Positions 25,620-34,546 of a DNA stretch of 64,000 nucleotides are shown here, one piece after another. A program made the position numbers and the translations under genes. The stretch is from the NCBI RefSeq assembly GCF_019443505.1, contig NZ_CP080377.1:4836001-4900000 (forward strand). The letters run 5' to 3'. This DNA comes from Janthinobacterium sp. PAMC25594 (GTDB taxonomy: Bacteria > Pseudomonadota > Gammaproteobacteria > Burkholderiales > Burkholderiaceae_D). Every line of letters begins with the position of its first letter. Positions within the stretch are counted from its first letter, which is position 1. The notes beneath the pieces are model-generated. The model saw only the letters and a list, made by a program, of their open reading frames with translations. It was not told where the DNA came from and did not search any database.

Positions 25620-27319
25620 ACGCCGTCAAGGTAGACAAAGTGGTCAAAACGCCGCAGCAGGGCGGCTTGCGCCAGGCCATGGCCTGGCTGCATACGTGGA
25701 GCGGCCTGTGGATTTCCTGGCTGCTGTTCGCCATCTTCCTGACCGGCACCCTGGCCGTCTTCGACGACCCGATCGGCCACTGGATGACGCCCGAACACGC
25801 CCTGGAAGAGGCGGCGCATGCGAACGATCCGCCGCTGCCAAAGGTCACGGACCGCGCGCACCGCCTGGAACTGGCGCTCGACTTCATGGCGAAGGAACAC
25901 CCGCAGGCGGACATGTGGGAAATCTGGCCGGTGCAGCGTCCCGGCCATGGCTTGTCCGCCTACTGGTTCCAGCCCAGCGGCGGCTATGGCTCGGCGGATC
26001 TCGATCCGCTGACGGGCGCCGTCATCGAACATGCGCGCGAGGTGACGGAGCGCGAAACCATCGGCGGCCACCATTTCGTCGATTTCCACTACGAGCTGCA
26101 CACGGGACGCATCGGCGTCTGGATCGTCGGCATCACCACCATGATCATGCTGGTGGCGCTGGTGAGCGGCGTCATCACGCACAAGCGTATCTTCAAGGAT
26201 TTCTTCACCTTCCGCCCGGCCAAGGGTCAGCGTTCGTGGCTCGACGCGCACAACGCGGTGGCCGTGCTGACGTTGCCGTTCCAGTTCATGATCGCCTACA
26301 CGGGCCTGGCATTTTTCAGCGATGACTATGTGCCGGCCCCCGTGGTGGCGCAATACGGCATGGAAAACCCCAAGCGGGCCTTTCTGGCCGACTGGAACGA
26401 TGCGGGCAAGCCTGCGCGCTCGGGCCAGCCGCTGGCCATTCCCGCGCTGGAGTCGTTCGCGCAGCGCGCCGAGCAGGCCATCGGCCAGGAAATCCGCGCC
26501 GTGGTGCTGGACAATCCGAACGATGCCTCCATGCGCGTGTGCATGTACGGCTGGAATGAAGACACGGAACTGCTCACTCGCCTCAGCGCCAATTCGGGCA
26601 GGGCCTGCTATGCGCTGGCCACGGGCGAGCAGGTTGCCTTGCGCCTGCCAGGCGAGTCCGACACGGGCGGCGCGGGCCTGACGCGCTCCGTCATGTCGAA
26701 CCTGCACATGGTGGGTTTCGGCGGCACGCCCATGCGCTGGCTGTACTTCTTTTGCGGCCTGGCCGGCACGGCCATGATGGGCACGGGCGCGATCATGTTC
26801 ATGGTCAAGCGGCGCCAGAAGTCCGGCGGCGAGTTCGGCGCCTATACGCAGCGCGTGTACCGCGTCATCGCCTGCCTGAACGTGGCGGCGATTGCCGGCC
26901 TGTCCATCGCCTGCGTGGGCTTCCTGTGGGCCAATCGTCTGATCCCCGTCGGCCTCGAGCACCGTGCCGGCTGGGAAGTGCGCGCCTTCTTCGGCGTGTG
27001 GTTCCTGATGCTGGTGCACGCCTGCCTGCGCGCGGAAAAGCGCGCGTGGATCGAGCAACTGGGCTTGCTGGCCGCCCTGTGCCTGCTGCTGCCCGCCCTG
27101 AATCTCCTGAGCACGGGCGACAACCTGGTGGCGCAGGTGGCACGTGGCGACTGGGAAAGCGCGGGCGTGGAACTGTGCAGCATGGCCTTTGGCCTGCTGG
27201 CCGCCTGGGGCGCGTGGAAAGTCCACAAGCGCAAGGAAAAGCCGCTTAAAAAAACCGCCGCCAGAGAAAACGCTGCGCCCGCGGCCAGCCTGCAAGTCAA
27301 TACGGAAGGACAGTCATGA
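25616..27319 (+). CDS. PepSY-associated TM protein, probable ferrisiderophore reductase (FegB/PiuB/FoxB-like)
   Basis: 567 residues with four or more membrane helices and periplasmic loops. N-terminal LHTWSGLWISWLLFAIFLTG, then HFVDFHYELHTGRIGVWIVG, GVITHKRIFKDFFTFRPAKGQ, and SNLHMVGFGGTPMRWLYFFCGLAG: repeated His positions in helices suit heme binding, as in FoxB-type reductases that release iron from siderophores. It is flanked by DUF3649 and DUF3325 genes with ATGA overlaps on both sides, the standard cassette of receptor-linked iron uptake. The predicted role rests on the family and the context. Confidence 0.88.
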   Translation: MNAVKVDKVVKTPQQGGLRQAMAWLHTWSGLWISWLLFAIFLTGTLAVFDDPIGHWMTPEHALEEAAHANDPPLPKVTDRAHRLELALDFMAKEHPQADMWEIWPVQRPGHGLSAYWFQPSGGYGSADLDPLTGAVIEHAREVTERETIGGHHFVDFHYELHTGRIGVWIVGITTMIMLVALVSGVITHKRIFKDFFTFRPAKGQRSWLDAHNAVAVLTLPFQFMIAYTGLAFFSDDYVPAPVVAQYGMENPKRAFLADWNDAGKPARSGQPLAIPALESFAQRAEQAIGQEIRAVVLDNPNDASMRVCMYGWNEDTELLTRLSANSGRACYALATGEQVALRLPGESDTGGAGLTRSVMSNLHMVGFGGTPMRWLYFFCGLAGTAMMGTGAIMFMVKRRQKSGGEFGAYTQRVYRVIACLNVAAIAGLSIACVGFLWANRLIPVGLEHRAGWEVRAFFGVWFLMLVHACLRAEKRAWIEQLGLLAALCLLLPALNLLSTGDNLVAQVARGDWESAGVELCSMAFGLLAAWGAWKVHKRKEKPLKKTAARENAAPAASLQVNTEGQS

Positions 27320-27657
27320 TCAACACCATCCTTTGCGCGCTGGGCCTGTCGTATGCGGGCATGGCCAGCCTCTCGCTGGCGATGGACCGCCACCATGGCC
27401 AGGTCTGGGGCAGGGACGCGGCGCCGAACGTGCGGCGCGCGCTGCAGCTGGCCGGCGCCATCCTGCTGGCGCTGGCCATCTGGCCTTGCGTGGCCGGCTG
27501 GAGCGCCACCGTCGGCGTGGTCGCCTGGCTGGGATTCATTGGGGCGGGCGCGCTGCTGGTGGCCCTGCTGCTGTCGTATGCCCCCCGCTTGCTGTTGCGT
27601 AGTTCCCTGCTGGCAGCCGTCGCCGCGCTGGCAGGGCTTGTGACGTTCCTGCGGTGA
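27316..27657 (+). CDS. DUF3325 small membrane protein
   Basis: 113 residues with three hydrophobic segments (TILCALGLSYAGMASLSLAM, LAGAILLALAIWP, LGFIGAGALLVALLLSY) and the conserved MDRHHGQVWGR between the first two. DUF3325 usually follows the PepSY gene in siderophore uptake loci. Function unknown. ATGA overlap with the PepSY gene; a palindrome GCGGTGATGATCACCGC covers its stop codon. Confidence 0.82.
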   Translation: MINTILCALGLSYAGMASLSLAMDRHHGQVWGRDAAPNVRRALQLAGAILLALAIWPCVAGWSATVGVVAWLGFIGAGALLVALLLSYAPRLLLRSSLLAAVAALAGLVTFLR

Positions 27658-27686
27658 TGATCACCGCCATTTTCAAGGATAGACTG

Positions 27687-27749
27687 ATGCATTTTTCACG
27701 CCTGGCGACACCGATTGATGTTTTGAATGTATTGAAGGCGGCTTCCTGA
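27687..27749 (+). CDS. Possible 20-residue leader ORF coupled to macA
   Basis: MHFSRLATPIDVLNVLKAAS. AAGGA stands 7 bases before its ATG, and its TGA overlaps the macA start codon (TGATG), so ribosomes finishing it could start macA, which has no good ribosome site of its own apart from GAAGG. No similarity is known to me. It may be a translational-coupling leader, or chance. Confidence 0.4.
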   Translation: MHFSRLATPIDVLNVLKAAS

Positions 27750-28936
27750 TGGCGGCCCGCCTGCCTTCCCGCCGTGCCCGCATCCTGGGTGGCGCGGTCT
27801 TGCTGGCGCTGTTAGGCGCCGGTGCACTGTGGGTCACGCGCGGCCCGGCCACCGTGTTCGACACGGCGCCCGTCAAGCGCGGCAATATCGAAGCCAGCGT
27901 CACGGCCATCGGCACCCTGCAGCCGCAAACCTATGTCGACGTGGGCGCGCAGGTGTCGGGCCAGATCACGCGCCTGCACGTGCAACCGGGCAGCGCCGTG
28001 GAAAAAGGCCAGTTGCTGGCCGAGATCGACCCCAGCGTGCAGCAAGCCACGGTCGACGCGGGCCGCGCCGCCTTGGCGGGCTTGCGCGCGCAACTGGCCG
28101 ACCAGCAGGCGCAGCACCGCCTGGCGGGCCAGCAGCATGGCCGCCAGAAGCAGATGGCCAAGTTTGATTCCACGCCTTTGGCCGACCTGGAAACGGCCGA
28201 AGCCACGCTGGCCTCGGCCGGCGCCAAGATCGACCACCTGAAGGCGCAGATCGACCAGACGCAGGCCAGCCTGAAGGCGGACGAGGCGCGCCTCGGCTAT
28301 ACGCGCATCTACGCGCCGATGGCCGGCAAGGTGGTGGGCCTCGATGCCAAGGAAGGGCAGACCCTGAACGCCACGTACCAGACGCCGAACATCCTGCGCA
28401 TCGCCGATCTGTCGGCCATGACGGTGTGGACGGAAGTGTCGGAAGCGGACGTGCGCCGCGTGCGCCCGGACATGCCCGTGTACTTCACCACCCTCGGTGG
28501 CGACCAGCGGCGCTGGAGCGGCAAGGTGCGGCAAGTGCTGCCGGCCCCGCCGGTGCCTGGTGGTTCCGCCGCCGGCACGGCCCTGGCGCCGTCGACCAGC
28601 AAGGTGATTTTATATACCGTGCTGTTCGACGTGGATAACGCCGATGGCGAATTGATGCCGCAGATGACGGCGCAGGTGGTGTTTGTCACGGCAGCGGCAA
28701 ACAATGTGCTGGCCGTGCCCTTGCCGGCCCTGAAGCCATCGACCGAGGAAGGCGCCAAGCCGGGGCAGTTCACGGCCCGCGTGATGGATGCCGACGGCAA
28801 GGTCGATACGCGCGCCGTCACCGTGGGCGTGCGCAACCGCCTCAGCGCGGAAGTGCTGCAAGGCTTGCGCGAAGGTGAATTGCTGGTCACGGGCGAGCAG
28901 CCGGCCAGCAGCGGCGCCAGCAGGTTCCAGCTGTGA
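27749..28936 (+). CDS. macA: MacA-like periplasmic adaptor (membrane fusion protein)
   Basis: 395 residues. N-terminal membrane anchor ([18 protein letters not shown]), then the HlyD/RND-type order: [32 protein letters not shown], a lipoyl half, a coiled-coil hairpin at about 105-180 rich in Ala, Gln and Leu, the second lipoyl half ([23 protein letters not shown]), and a barrel domain. Pairs with the MacB gene that overlaps it (GTGA). Such pumps export macrolides, peptides or, as PvdRT, siderophores; the iron cluster upstream makes siderophore export plausible. No TolC-type gene is nearby. Confidence 0.9.
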   Translation: MAARLPSRRARILGGAVLLALLGAGALWVTRGPATVFDTAPVKRGNIEASVTAIGTLQPQTYVDVGAQVSGQITRLHVQPGSAVEKGQLLAEIDPSVQQATVDAGRAALAGLRAQLADQQAQHRLAGQQHGRQKQMAKFDSTPLADLETAEATLASAGAKIDHLKAQIDQTQASLKADEARLGYTRIYAPMAGKVVGLDAKEGQTLNATYQTPNILRIADLSAMTVWTEVSEADVRRVRPDMPVYFTTLGGDQRRWSGKVRQVLPAPPVPGGSAAGTALAPSTSKVILYTVLFDVDNADGELMPQMTAQVVFVTAAANNVLAVPLPALKPSTEEGAKPGQFTARVMDADGKVDTRAVTVGVRNRLSAEVLQGLREGELLVTGEQPASSGASRFQL

Positions 28937-30936
28937 GCGCCATGAGCGAGGCCGCGTCGCTGGGGCAAGCCGGAGAACCTGGCCAGCCAGCGCCACTGAT
29001 TGAACTTGCCGGCATCCGCAAGCGCTACGGCGGCCATGACGGCGCGCCGGCCGTGGAAGTGCTGCGCGGCCTGACCTTGTCCATCGGCGCCGGCGAATTC
29101 GTCGCCATCGTGGGCGCGTCCGGTTCCGGCAAATCGACCCTGATGCATCTGCTGGGATGCCTGGACCGGCCCAGCGACGGCACCTACCGCTTCGCCGGCC
29201 AGGATGTGGCCAGCCTGAATCCCGATGAACTGGCATGGCTGCGGCGCGAAGCGTTCGGCTTCGTCTTCCAGGGTTATCACCTGATCGCCACCGAATCGGC
29301 GCGCGAGAACGTGGAAGTGCCGGCCCTGTACGCGGGCATGCCGGCAGCGGCCCGTCACGCCCGCTCGGAAGCGCTGCTCAAGCGCCTGGGCCTGGGCGAG
29401 CGGCTCGATCACCGGCCAAATCAATTATCGGGCGGGCAGCAGCAGCGCGTGTCGATCGCGCGCGCGCTGATGAATGGCGGGCGCATCATCCTCGCTGATG
29501 AACCGACGGGGGCGCTCGACAGCGGCAGCGGCGCCGAAGTCATGGCCTTGCTGGGTGAACTGGCCGACGCGGGCCACACCATCATCCTCATTACGCATGA
29601 CCGCAAGGTGGCGGCCCAGGCGCGCCGCGTGATCGAGATCAGCGATGGCGAAATCATCGCAGACTCGGGCGCCATCGCCATTCCCGCCACGTCGACGGCT
29701 CTGCCGCCGCTGGACATGTCGCGCGCCGCCCACGATACAGGCGCGTCGCTGGGCACGGAATTGCTCGACGCGGCGCGCGCCGCCTGGCGCGTGCTGTGGA
29801 TCAACCGCTTCCGCACGGGATTGACCCTGCTCGGCATCGTCATCGGCGTCGCTTCCGTGATCGTCATGCTGGCCATCGGCCTGGGCACGCGCCAGCAAGT
29901 GATGGCCCAATTGGGCGCGTTCGGCTCGAACCTGCTGTACATGGCGTCGCGCGGCGAAAGCTCGCGCATCCCCGGGCGCAGCATCACCCTGGCCGATCTC
30001 GATGCGCTCAAGGATGTGCCGGGCATCACCCACGTGCTGCCGAATGTCACGGGCAACAAGGTGATACGCCACGGTAACCTCGACGTGCAGACCTATGTGC
30101 GCGGCACGGGGCCGGCCCTGCCGCAGATCCAGACCTGGCCGGTGGCCAAGGGCGGCTTCTTTACCGACGAGGACGAACGCGAGATGGCCACCGTGGCCGT
30201 GCTGGGCGCGCACCTGGCGGAAAAGCTGATGCCCGACGTGCCCAACCCCGTGGGGCAGAGCATCCTGATCGGCAACGTGCCGTTCCAGGTGATCGGCGTG
30301 ATGAGCGCGAAGGGCGCGCTGACGGGCGAGAAGGATGAAGACGACGTGCTGCTGCCGCCGTTTTCCACGGCCGGCATCCGCGTCTTCGGCCAGCGCGAGC
30401 CGACGTACACGGTCTTGGCGGTGGCCGACGTCAAGCGCGTGACGGAAGTGGAGGCGGCGGTCGACGCCACCATGTTCGAGCGCCACCGCATCCGCGACTA
30501 TGGCATCAGCAACGCGGCCGCGTCGATCGCCGCCGAAGCGAAGACGCAGGACAACATGACCATGATGCTCAGCCTGATCGCCGCCGTCTCGCTGGTGGTG
30601 GGCGGCATCGGCGTCATGAACGTGATGCTGATGACGGTGCGCGAGCGCACGCGCGAAATCGGCATCCGCATGGCGACGGGCGCGCGCCGGCGCGACATCC
30701 TGCGCCAGTTCCTCACCGAAGCCGTGCTGGTGTCGGTGGTGGGCGGCGTGGCCGGCATCGTGGTCGGCGTGACGGTGGCCGGCTTGCTGCTGGTGTGGGA
30801 CGTGCCGGTGATCTTTTCCCTGAGCGCCATCGCCGGCGCGTTTGCCTGCGCCGTGGTGACGGGACTGGTATTCGGCTTCATGCCGGCGCGCAAGGCGTCG
30901 GGACTCGATCCGGTGGTGGCGCTGGCGGGACAGTAG
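28933..30936 (+). CDS. macB: MacB-like ABC exporter (ATPase plus permease)
   Basis: 667 residues. The ATPase domain (about 20-250) has Walker A GASGSGKS, signature [15 protein letters not shown] and Walker [15 protein letters not shown] permease part follows: first helix at about 290 ([26 protein letters not shown]), a large periplasmic MacB_PCD domain, and three helices at the C-terminus ([20 protein letters not shown] precedes the second). GTG start at 28933 overlaps the macA stop; an ATG at 28942 is an alternative. Drives export with MacA. A 9-bp hairpin (30949-30971) follows the stop codon. Confidence 0.92.
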   Translation: MSAMSEAASLGQAGEPGQPAPLIELAGIRKRYGGHDGAPAVEVLRGLTLSIGAGEFVAIVGASGSGKSTLMHLLGCLDRPSDGTYRFAGQDVASLNPDELAWLRREAFGFVFQGYHLIATESARENVEVPALYAGMPAAARHARSEALLKRLGLGERLDHRPNQLSGGQQQRVSIARALMNGGRIILADEPTGALDSGSGAEVMALLGELADAGHTIILITHDRKVAAQARRVIEISDGEIIADSGAIAIPATSTALPPLDMSRAAHDTGASLGTELLDAARAAWRVLWINRFRTGLTLLGIVIGVASVIVMLAIGLGTRQQVMAQLGAFGSNLLYMASRGESSRIPGRSITLADLDALKDVPGITHVLPNVTGNKVIRHGNLDVQTYVRGTGPALPQIQTWPVAKGGFFTDEDEREMATVAVLGAHLAEKLMPDVPNPVGQSILIGNVPFQVIGVMSAKGALTGEKDEDDVLLPPFSTAGIRVFGQREPTYTVLAVADVKRVTEVEAAVDATMFERHRIRDYGISNAAASIAAEAKTQDNMTMMLSLIAAVSLVVGGIGVMNVMLMTVRERTREIGIRMATGARRRDILRQFLTEAVLVSVVGGVAGIVVGVTVAGLLLVWDVPVIFSLSAIAGAFACAVVTGLVFGFMPARKASGLDPVVALAGQ

Positions 30937-31078
30937 GTGTCGTCACGATGCCGGCAGCCACGCTGCCGGCAAAAAAATGTTGCCCTGGCTCCAACACACG
31001 GTACTATCTCCCCATAATATAAGAAAAGCTGTGTTTTATGCCCTTGCGGGCACACACCAACCACCACAGGAGAACCCG

Positions 31079-32068
31079 ATGCAGAAGAAATCAACCTTGA
31101 AGACTGGTATCGCCGCCGCCCTCATGCTGGCGTTCGGCATGGGCGCCGGGCAGGCCCAGGCACAGGAAGTCGTGCGCCTGGGGAATTTGAAATTCGCCCA
31201 TTACGGCGCCGTGTCGTACATCAAGGAAATCGCGCCCAAGTGCGGCATCAAGGTCGAAGAGCATATCTTCGCCAAGGGACTCGATGTGATGCAGGCGATC
31301 ATCGCGGGCGAGCTGGACGTGGGCGCGACGGCGTCCGAAGCGGCCATTTCCGGCCGTGCCGGCGGTGCGCCCATCTATGTGGTGGCCGGTTTTGCCAAGG
31401 GCGGCGCGCGCCTGGTGGCGGGCGCCGGGCAAAAGATTGCCAACGTGAAGGATCTGAAGGGCAAGCGCGTGGGCGTGACGCGCGGCGGCATCCAGGAAGT
31501 GCTGCTGCTGGCCGAGCTGGCGCAAGCGGGCCTGACGTATGCCGACACCAAGGGCAAGGATGTGCAACTGGTGTTCCTCGCGTACGCCGACTTGAACCAG
31601 GCGCTGATGGGCAAGAATATCGACGCCATGATGCAGTCGGAACCGCAATCGTCGCAGGCGATCAACAAAGGTTTTGGTACGGAAATCCTGAAACCGTACG
31701 ACACGCCGATCGGCGAGCCCGTGCGGACCATGGTGATGACGGAAAAGTTCTACAAAGAACGCCGTCCGGTGGCGGAAAAATTCATGCGCTGCTTCGTCGA
31801 AGCGACGAAAACCTTTATCGATAACAAGGCGACGGCGGAAAAGTACGTGCGCGAAGTCGTGTTCCGCGGCCAGATCACGAAGGATGACTTCGACGACGCG
31901 ATCAGCAATTCGCCGTATTCGTACGACATCTCGCCCGAGCATATCCAGGTGACTACCGATGTGATGGTGAAAACGGGCGTGGGCCGCATGACGAAGCCGC
32001 CCGTGGCCAAGGACTGGGTCAAGACGGACTTGCTGGAGCAGGCGAAAAAGAGCCTGAACGTGAAGTAA
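31079..32068 (+). CDS. ABC transporter substrate-binding protein (NMT1/SsuA-like)
   Basis: 329 residues with a signal peptide ending near GAGQAQAQ. The mature part has the NMT1/THI5-SsuA fold pattern: VRLGNLKFAHYGAVSYIKEI, GLDVMQAIIAGELDVGATASEAA, VKDLKGKRVGVTRGGIQEVLLL, then NIDAMMQSEPQSSQAI. These periplasmic proteins bind sulfonates, nitrate, taurine or pyrimidine precursors. CAGGAG lies 7 bases before the ATG. No permease or ATPase gene is next to it, so it is an orphan. A clear terminator follows. The substrate cannot be told. Confidence 0.85.
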   Translation: MQKKSTLKTGIAAALMLAFGMGAGQAQAQEVVRLGNLKFAHYGAVSYIKEIAPKCGIKVEEHIFAKGLDVMQAIIAGELDVGATASEAAISGRAGGAPIYVVAGFAKGGARLVAGAGQKIANVKDLKGKRVGVTRGGIQEVLLLAELAQAGLTYADTKGKDVQLVFLAYADLNQALMGKNIDAMMQSEPQSSQAINKGFGTEILKPYDTPIGEPVRTMVMTEKFYKERRPVAEKFMRCFVEATKTFIDNKATAEKYVREVVFRGQITKDDFDDAISNSPYSYDISPEHIQVTTDVMVKTGVGRMTKPPVAKDWVKTDLLEQAKKSLNVK

Positions 32069-32088
32069 ACCGGAGATGGGCAGTGCCC

Positions 32089-32120
32089 GATGGCCCGCTT
32101 GAGCGGGCCATCATTTTTTG
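32089..32120 (+). terminator. Terminator after the ABC binding-protein gene
   Basis: GATGGCCCGC-TTGA-GCGGGCCATC followed by ATTTTTT: a perfect 10-bp stem with a 4-base loop and T-run, 20 bases after the stop codon. Confidence 0.92.
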
Positions 32121-32299
32121 TGGCACACATATATATAGGTGGGCGGCGCGAAAGATTGTCGAAATCTTGAGGGTGCGCCACCCCGTCACGCCTCAGGCGC
32201 GATATCATGGCAGGCTTGCAGCCTCGGTCGGTGGCATATTGCCCGCCACCCATGCTGTCGCTTGAATCGCGCTTGTCGGCTATGGTGTAAACTTAAACT

Positions 32300-33103
32300 A
32301 TGCAGATCTATTTCTTTCTTATCGCCGCCCTGTTGTACGCGGCGTGCGCGGTGCTTCCCTCATCCCGTGCCCGGCTCATTGCCGGCCTGACCGGCGTTGC
32401 CTGGCTGGCGCACGCCGCCACCCTGTGGTTCGACCTGATGGCGCCGGGCACCTTGCGCTTCGGCTTTTCCGCCATGCTGTCGGCCGCGCTGTGGGTATCG
32501 GTGGGCGCCTACTGGATAGAGAACCGCAATTTCAGCCTGGATGGACTGCGCCGCATGGTCATGCCCAGCGCCGTCATCGCCATCGGCCTGGCCTGGGCCT
32601 TTCCTGGCAGCCAGGTCAGCATGGAAGGCAAGTCGGCCGTCTTCGGCTGGCATATTGCCGTGGCCGTGCTCGCTTACAGCACCCTGACGATTGCCGCCTT
32701 TCACGCCGTACTGATGGCGCTGCAGGAATCGCGTTTGCATACGCGCAGCGAAAGCCGCGGCTTCATCGGCAGCGCGCTGGACCAGTTGCCGGCCCTGCTG
32801 ACGATGGAAAAGTTGCTGTTTCGCATGATTGGCCTGGGCTTCATCCTGCTGAGCCTGACCGTGCTGTCAGGCATCGTGTTTTCAGAGCAATTATTTGGCA
32901 AGGCCTTGACCTGGGATCACAAGTCGGTGTTTACCATGCTGTCGTGGCTGTTGTTTGCCGCGCTGCTGGCAGGCCGGCGCTTTCGCGGCTGGCGCGGCAA
33001 GACGGCCCTGAGTTTTACCCTGGCCGGTTTCGCCACCTTGTTGCTGGCCTATGTCGGCAGCCGTTTTGTACTGGAAGTGGTTTTACACCGAGGATTCGCA
33101 TGA
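32300..33103 (+). CDS. ypjD: Inner membrane protein YpjD, cytochrome c assembly (CcsA-like) family
   Basis: 267 residues with about eight hydrophobic helices and the CcsA/CcmC-type pattern: WHIAVAVLAYSTLTIAAFHAVLMALQES, ALTWDHKSVFTMLSWLLFAALLAGRR. E. coli ypjD (corE) is a member and lies divergently beside ffh; here the two are separated by about 9 kb. It is not proven to make cytochrome c. The next gene starts in its stop codon (ATGA). Confidence 0.88.
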   Translation: MQIYFFLIAALLYAACAVLPSSRARLIAGLTGVAWLAHAATLWFDLMAPGTLRFGFSAMLSAALWVSVGAYWIENRNFSLDGLRRMVMPSAVIAIGLAWAFPGSQVSMEGKSAVFGWHIAVAVLAYSTLTIAAFHAVLMALQESRLHTRSESRGFIGSALDQLPALLTMEKLLFRMIGLGFILLSLTVLSGIVFSEQLFGKALTWDHKSVFTMLSWLLFAALLAGRRFRGWRGKTALSFTLAGFATLLLAYVGSRFVLEVVLHRGFA

Positions 33104-33357
33104 CACGTGTTTTATTCTGGCTGGCGCTGCTGTTCCTGGTGCTGTTTGCTATCCGCAGCAAGATTCGTGGCATGCAGCAACGGGCCCGCGCGCAACAGCA
33201 GCAGCCGAATCCGTATGCGTCGCCGGTGCGGCCGCAAGAATTGCCCGATGCCGAGCTGATGCTGTGCTGCGCCCATTGCGGCGTATATTACCCGGCCTCG
33301 GAAAACGTGCAGGCCAAGGGCCACGATTACTGCAGCCACGCGCACGCCACGCTGTAA
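33100..33357 (+). CDS. PP0621-family small protein with Cys-rich C-terminus
   Basis: 85 residues. One N-terminal hydrophobic helix (VLFWLALLFLVLFAIRSKI), a Gln-rich linker, then LMLCCAHCGVYYPASENVQ and YCSHAH, a CxxC-C-H metal-site pattern that could bind zinc. The PP0621 family (putative metal-binding proteins) commonly follows ypjD and precedes a sigma-54 activator in betaproteobacteria. Function unknown. ATGA overlap with ypjD. Confidence 0.82.
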   Translation: MTRVLFWLALLFLVLFAIRSKIRGMQQRARAQQQQPNPYASPVRPQELPDAELMLCCAHCGVYYPASENVQAKGHDYCSHAHATL

Positions 33358-33475
33358 GGGCCGGCCGGCAGATTCGCTCGCGTTGCTCATCCGTATCGTA
33401 ACGTCCTCCGGCCTGCGTCCGGCGTAGCATCTGCAGCAGGCGCTTCGTCGCCGCCATTGCAGAAAGGCGCGTCCC

Positions 33476-34546
33476 ATGTCCAGCCCCAGCCCCAGCCCCA
33501 GTCCTAGCCCGCATGCCGTGACCGCCGCCGGCATGCCACCGGCGCCTCAACTGAGCGGCAACTCCCTGCCCATGCAGGCGCTGCGTGCGCAGATCGCCCG
33601 TATCGCCCGCTGTGGCGCGCCAGTGGCCATCCGCGGCGAATCGGGTACGGGCAAGGAACTGGCGGCGCGCGCCATCCATGCGCAGGGTGCGCGCGCCAGC
33701 TTCCCTTTTATTGCCGTCAACTGCGGCGCGATTCCCGAAGCGTTGATGGAGGCCGAATTCTTCGGCTGCCGCCAAGGCGCCTATACGGGTGCGCTGCATG
33801 AGCGCCAGGGATTGTTCCAGGCGGCCCATGGCGGCAGTTTGCTGCTCGATGAAGTCGACGATCTGCCGCTGGCCATGCAGGTCAAGCTGTTGCGCGTGCT
33901 GCAGGAGCGCCGCGTGCGCAAGCTGGGCGGTAGTGCTGACGAGGCCGTCGACGTGCGCATCCTGTGCGCCAGCCAGCATGGCCTGGCGCGCGGCGTGGCC
34001 GCCGGCACGTTTCGCCAGGATCTGTTTTACCGCCTCCAGGTGATCGAGCTGGCGCTGCCGCCGCTGCGCGAGCGGCGCGGCGATCTGCAGGTATTATGTG
34101 AGGTGATCCTGGCGCGTCTGGCGCCACGCCAGGCCGTGAGCCTGGCGCCGCCCGTGCTGGCGGCTCTGGCCGCGTATGCGTTTCCCGGCAATGTGCGCGA
34201 ACTGGAAAACCTGCTGGAGCGGGCACTGGCCTTTGCCGACGGCGGCGTGATTGCCCTCGACGCGCTGGCCTTGCCGTGCGCGGCGGGCAGCATGCCGTTG
34301 CGGGCGGCGCCGGAACCGCCGGCCGCGCCGGAGCGGCAGCTGTGCCTGCCCGGCATGGCGGCATATGGCGTGCCGCCCGTCTTGCCGCTGGACATGTATT
34401 TACGCCAGGCCGAGCGCGACATGATCATGCAGGCGCTGCTGCAGGCGCGCTATCACCGCGCACGGGCGGCGCGCCAGCTGGGCCTGAGCGTGCGCCAGCT
34501 GCGTTACCGCATGCAGAAATTGACGATACAGGAAGCGCTACCTTGA
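33476..34546 (+). CDS. Sigma-54-dependent activator lacking a receiver domain
   Basis: 356 residues. Walker A GESGTGKE (54-61), sigma-54 contact loop GAYTGA (101-106), Walker B GGSLLLDEV (119-127), then PPLRERRGDLQVL and FPGNVRELENLLERAL, and a C-terminal Fis-type helix-turn-helix (ARAARQLGLSVRQLRYRMQKL). PilR-like activators have a 120-residue receiver in front; here there are only about 30 residues, beginning with a Ser-Pro repeat from a CCAGCC-type 6-base repeat at 33480-33510. The adjacent gene order is that of pilS-pilR loci, but no pilS is present. A Tyr in the loop instead of Phe is a variant. The next gene starts in its stop codon. Confidence 0.9.
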   Translation: MSSPSPSPSPSPHAVTAAGMPPAPQLSGNSLPMQALRAQIARIARCGAPVAIRGESGTGKELAARAIHAQGARASFPFIAVNCGAIPEALMEAEFFGCRQGAYTGALHERQGLFQAAHGGSLLLDEVDDLPLAMQVKLLRVLQERRVRKLGGSADEAVDVRILCASQHGLARGVAAGTFRQDLFYRLQVIELALPPLRERRGDLQVLCEVILARLAPRQAVSLAPPVLAALAAYAFPGNVRELENLLERALAFADGGVIALDALALPCAAGSMPLRAAPEPPAAPERQLCLPGMAAYGVPPVLPLDMYLRQAERDMIMQALLQARYHRARAARQLGLSVRQLRYRMQKLTIQEALP

